Origin: a virus | Strand: one strand, 5' to 3' | Length of the DNA: 27,917 nucleotides | IMG/VR virus record: IMGVR_UViG_3300025276_000168 | Span: 1-27,917 of that record | Part shown: in pieces, positions 26,929 to 27,917 of the stretch | Numbering within the stretch: the first letter of the stretch is position 1 | Layout of the letters: the number at the start of each line of letters is the position of its first letter | Notes under the pieces: model-generated | Databases searched by the model: none | What the model was told of the DNA's origin: nothing | What the model saw: only the letters and a program-made list of their open reading frames with translations | Position numbers and translations under genes: made by a program

Positions 26929-26932
26929 GTGG

Positions 26933-27917
26933 TTATGCGTTGGTGCGGTAACTAATCGTGCCTTGGATAGATGCACTTGACCCAAAGGAATTGCCACTTC
27001 TTCCACTAATAGGACCATTACCTGTTAGCGTTGCATTGGTCATGTAAAAAGTAGTAGCAGCTTGGCCTATGTAAGTTGAATCTGCAGTCGAAGTGTTGGA
27101 GCTTCCGTAGGCTAAAACGTTACCTATATAGCCATAATCATTAGCAGAACTAGCATAAGGTAGCCCCCCTATAATAAGACCAGTGGCATTTGTTCCAGTA
27201 AGAGCGCTTATCCAAAACCACACGGTTACATGGTTGCCTATTTTTGTGTAGTTAGCGTTCTGCACAGTAAAGCCAGAAGCACCTCCCACAGCAGTAGGCG
27301 TCCAAGTCCCCTCCTCATAGTCATCCAGCTTATTAGCCGCCCCAGTGCCGCCGAGGTATACACCGCCAGACAGGTAGAGGTCTTTGAAGCGTGCGCCTGA
27401 GAACCCAAGGTCAACTGCGTTATCCCGACCACTCCCGCCAACGGAAGCTACAGGGAAAATACTGTCAATCCCATCGTTGAAACGAATAGCAGTATCACCA
27501 GTGCCGATGTCTAAGTCACCACCAGAAGTCCCAATACTCCCCACAGTGGTGCCGTCTTTGTTGAATTGCAAAAGCGTGCCATCGGTGGACAGGCGACGAA
27601 TGTAAGCTGGAGTGGCCCCACTGCGTGTCACCCATAGCTCGCCACTGTTTGATAATATGCTTCCTGTCGTGGAGGCATCAAAAGCATTCTTACCCACCAG
27701 CAAGTTACCGCTGCTGTCGAGGCGCATGGCTTCGCCGCCACTTGAGCTAACAGTCAAGTCACCACCAGCAGTCCCAATACTACCTACAGATACGCCGTCT
27801 TTGCGGAACTCTGCTATGCCGCCGTCTGTGGTGTTCCTGTTAAAGTATGCAACTGTACCGCTTCTGGTCACTGAAAAGTACCCATCATACGCCACTGCGA
27901 AGCCTGTGCCTGATGTA
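26933..27917 (-). CDS. Tail fibre C-terminal part (partial; 5' end outside the window)
   Basis: The frame is open to the edge without a stop (upstream residues read TSGTGFAV), so the gene continues outside. The visible part contains a duplicated block about 80 residues apart, each with VTRSG, AY, TDG, F-x-KDG and VGSIGT-x-GGDL. A NLLVGK segment, the ARFKDLYLSGGVYLGGTG linker and the terminal LDDYEEGTWTPTAVGG domain follow, a layout common in fibre proteins of marine phages. The C-terminal beta-rich domain (NHVTVWFWISALTG to the end) is the likely receptor-binding part. It does not contain an S74 chaperone. Confidence 0.8.
   Translation of the reverse strand, partial: TSGTGFAVAYDGYFSVTRSGTVAYFNRNTTDGGIAEFRKDGVSVGSIGTAGGDLTVSSSGGEAMRLDSSGNLLVGKNAFDASTTGSILSNSGELWVTRSGATPAYIRRLSTDGTLLQFNKDGTTVGSIGTSGGDLDIGTGDTAIRFNDGIDSIFPVASVGGSGRDNAVDLGFSGARFKDLYLSGGVYLGGTGAANKLDDYEEGTWTPTAVGGASGFTVQNANYTKIGNHVTVWFWISALTGTNATGLIIGGLPYASSANDYGYIGNVLAYGSSNTSTADSTYIGQAATTFYMTNATLTGNGPISGRSGNSFGSSASIQGTISYRTNA

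Noticed and set aside
1-27917. tRNA genes, integrase or attachment site
   Set aside because: I saw no cloverleaf-like sequence with conserved T-loop and no recombinase gene in the window; absence by eye is not proof.

Overview
This window is part of a tailed double-stranded DNA phage genome with short-tailed (podovirus-like) character. Nearly every base is coding, genes overlap by 1 to 4 nt (ATGA, TAATG, TGATG junctions), and a complete morphogenesis-plus-lysis block is readable: portal, scaffold, HK97-fold capsid, ejection proteins, a P22-like stabilisation protein, tail fibre, holin and endolysin. No large terminase, DNA polymerase, integrase, RNA polymerase or tRNA is visible, so the genome continues beyond both edges. 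Base composition is close to balanced by eye. The holin resembles the three-helix type linked to gene-transfer-agent release, and several small proteins (DUF6447-, DUF6378- and S74-type) are of kinds common in marine phages. A marine, probably alphaproteobacterial, host is therefore likely, but this is inference.

Layout. (1) Positions 1-260 hold the end of a rightward operon, closed by a strong hairpin terminator at 266-293. (2) Positions 296-1733 form a leftward module of two unknown small genes, a RuvC-like resolvase and a ribbon-helix-helix (RHH) regulator, with a 198-bp AT-rich control region (907-1104) containing repeated GTGTATGAW half-sites. (3) Positions 1734-1860 are a divergent promoter region. 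(4) Positions 1861-8764 are a rightward early/replication operon: unknowns, a PD-(D/E)XK protein, a two-domain OB-like/winged-helix protein, a RecE-like exonuclease, an ssDNA-binding protein, a primase-helicase, a DnaJ-type zinc mini-protein, a coiled-coil mini-protein, two helix-turn-helix proteins and a DUF6378-like protein. Three intergenic hairpins precede the exonuclease, SSB and primase genes or their neighbours. (5) Positions 27917 down to 8750 are one long leftward late block. In transcription order it reads tail fibre (partial), three small conserved proteins, stabilisation/tail hub, jelly-roll-like protein, gp13-like protein, three large internal-virion or tail proteins (one with an S74 chaperone domain, one with a muralytic domain), a fourth internal protein, portal, a small protein, scaffold, major capsid, small head proteins, a dense lysis/secretion cluster (spanin-like pair, two secreted proteins, coiled-coil membrane protein, EF-hand membrane protein, holin, M15 endolysin), and finally a PD-(D/E)XK nuclease whose 3' end overlaps the end of the early operon.

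The genes fit a lytic-style programme. The RHH protein and operator region probably set early control, the rightward operon replicates and recombines the DNA, and the leftward block builds the particle and lyses the cell. The most unusual items are the operator array at 930-1080, the repeat-rich virion protein ending in an S74 domain, a 146-nt overprint between two signal-peptide genes, a canonical EF-hand on a two-helix membrane protein in the lysis region, and two short genes (7140-7292 and 7320-7472) that are easy to miss.
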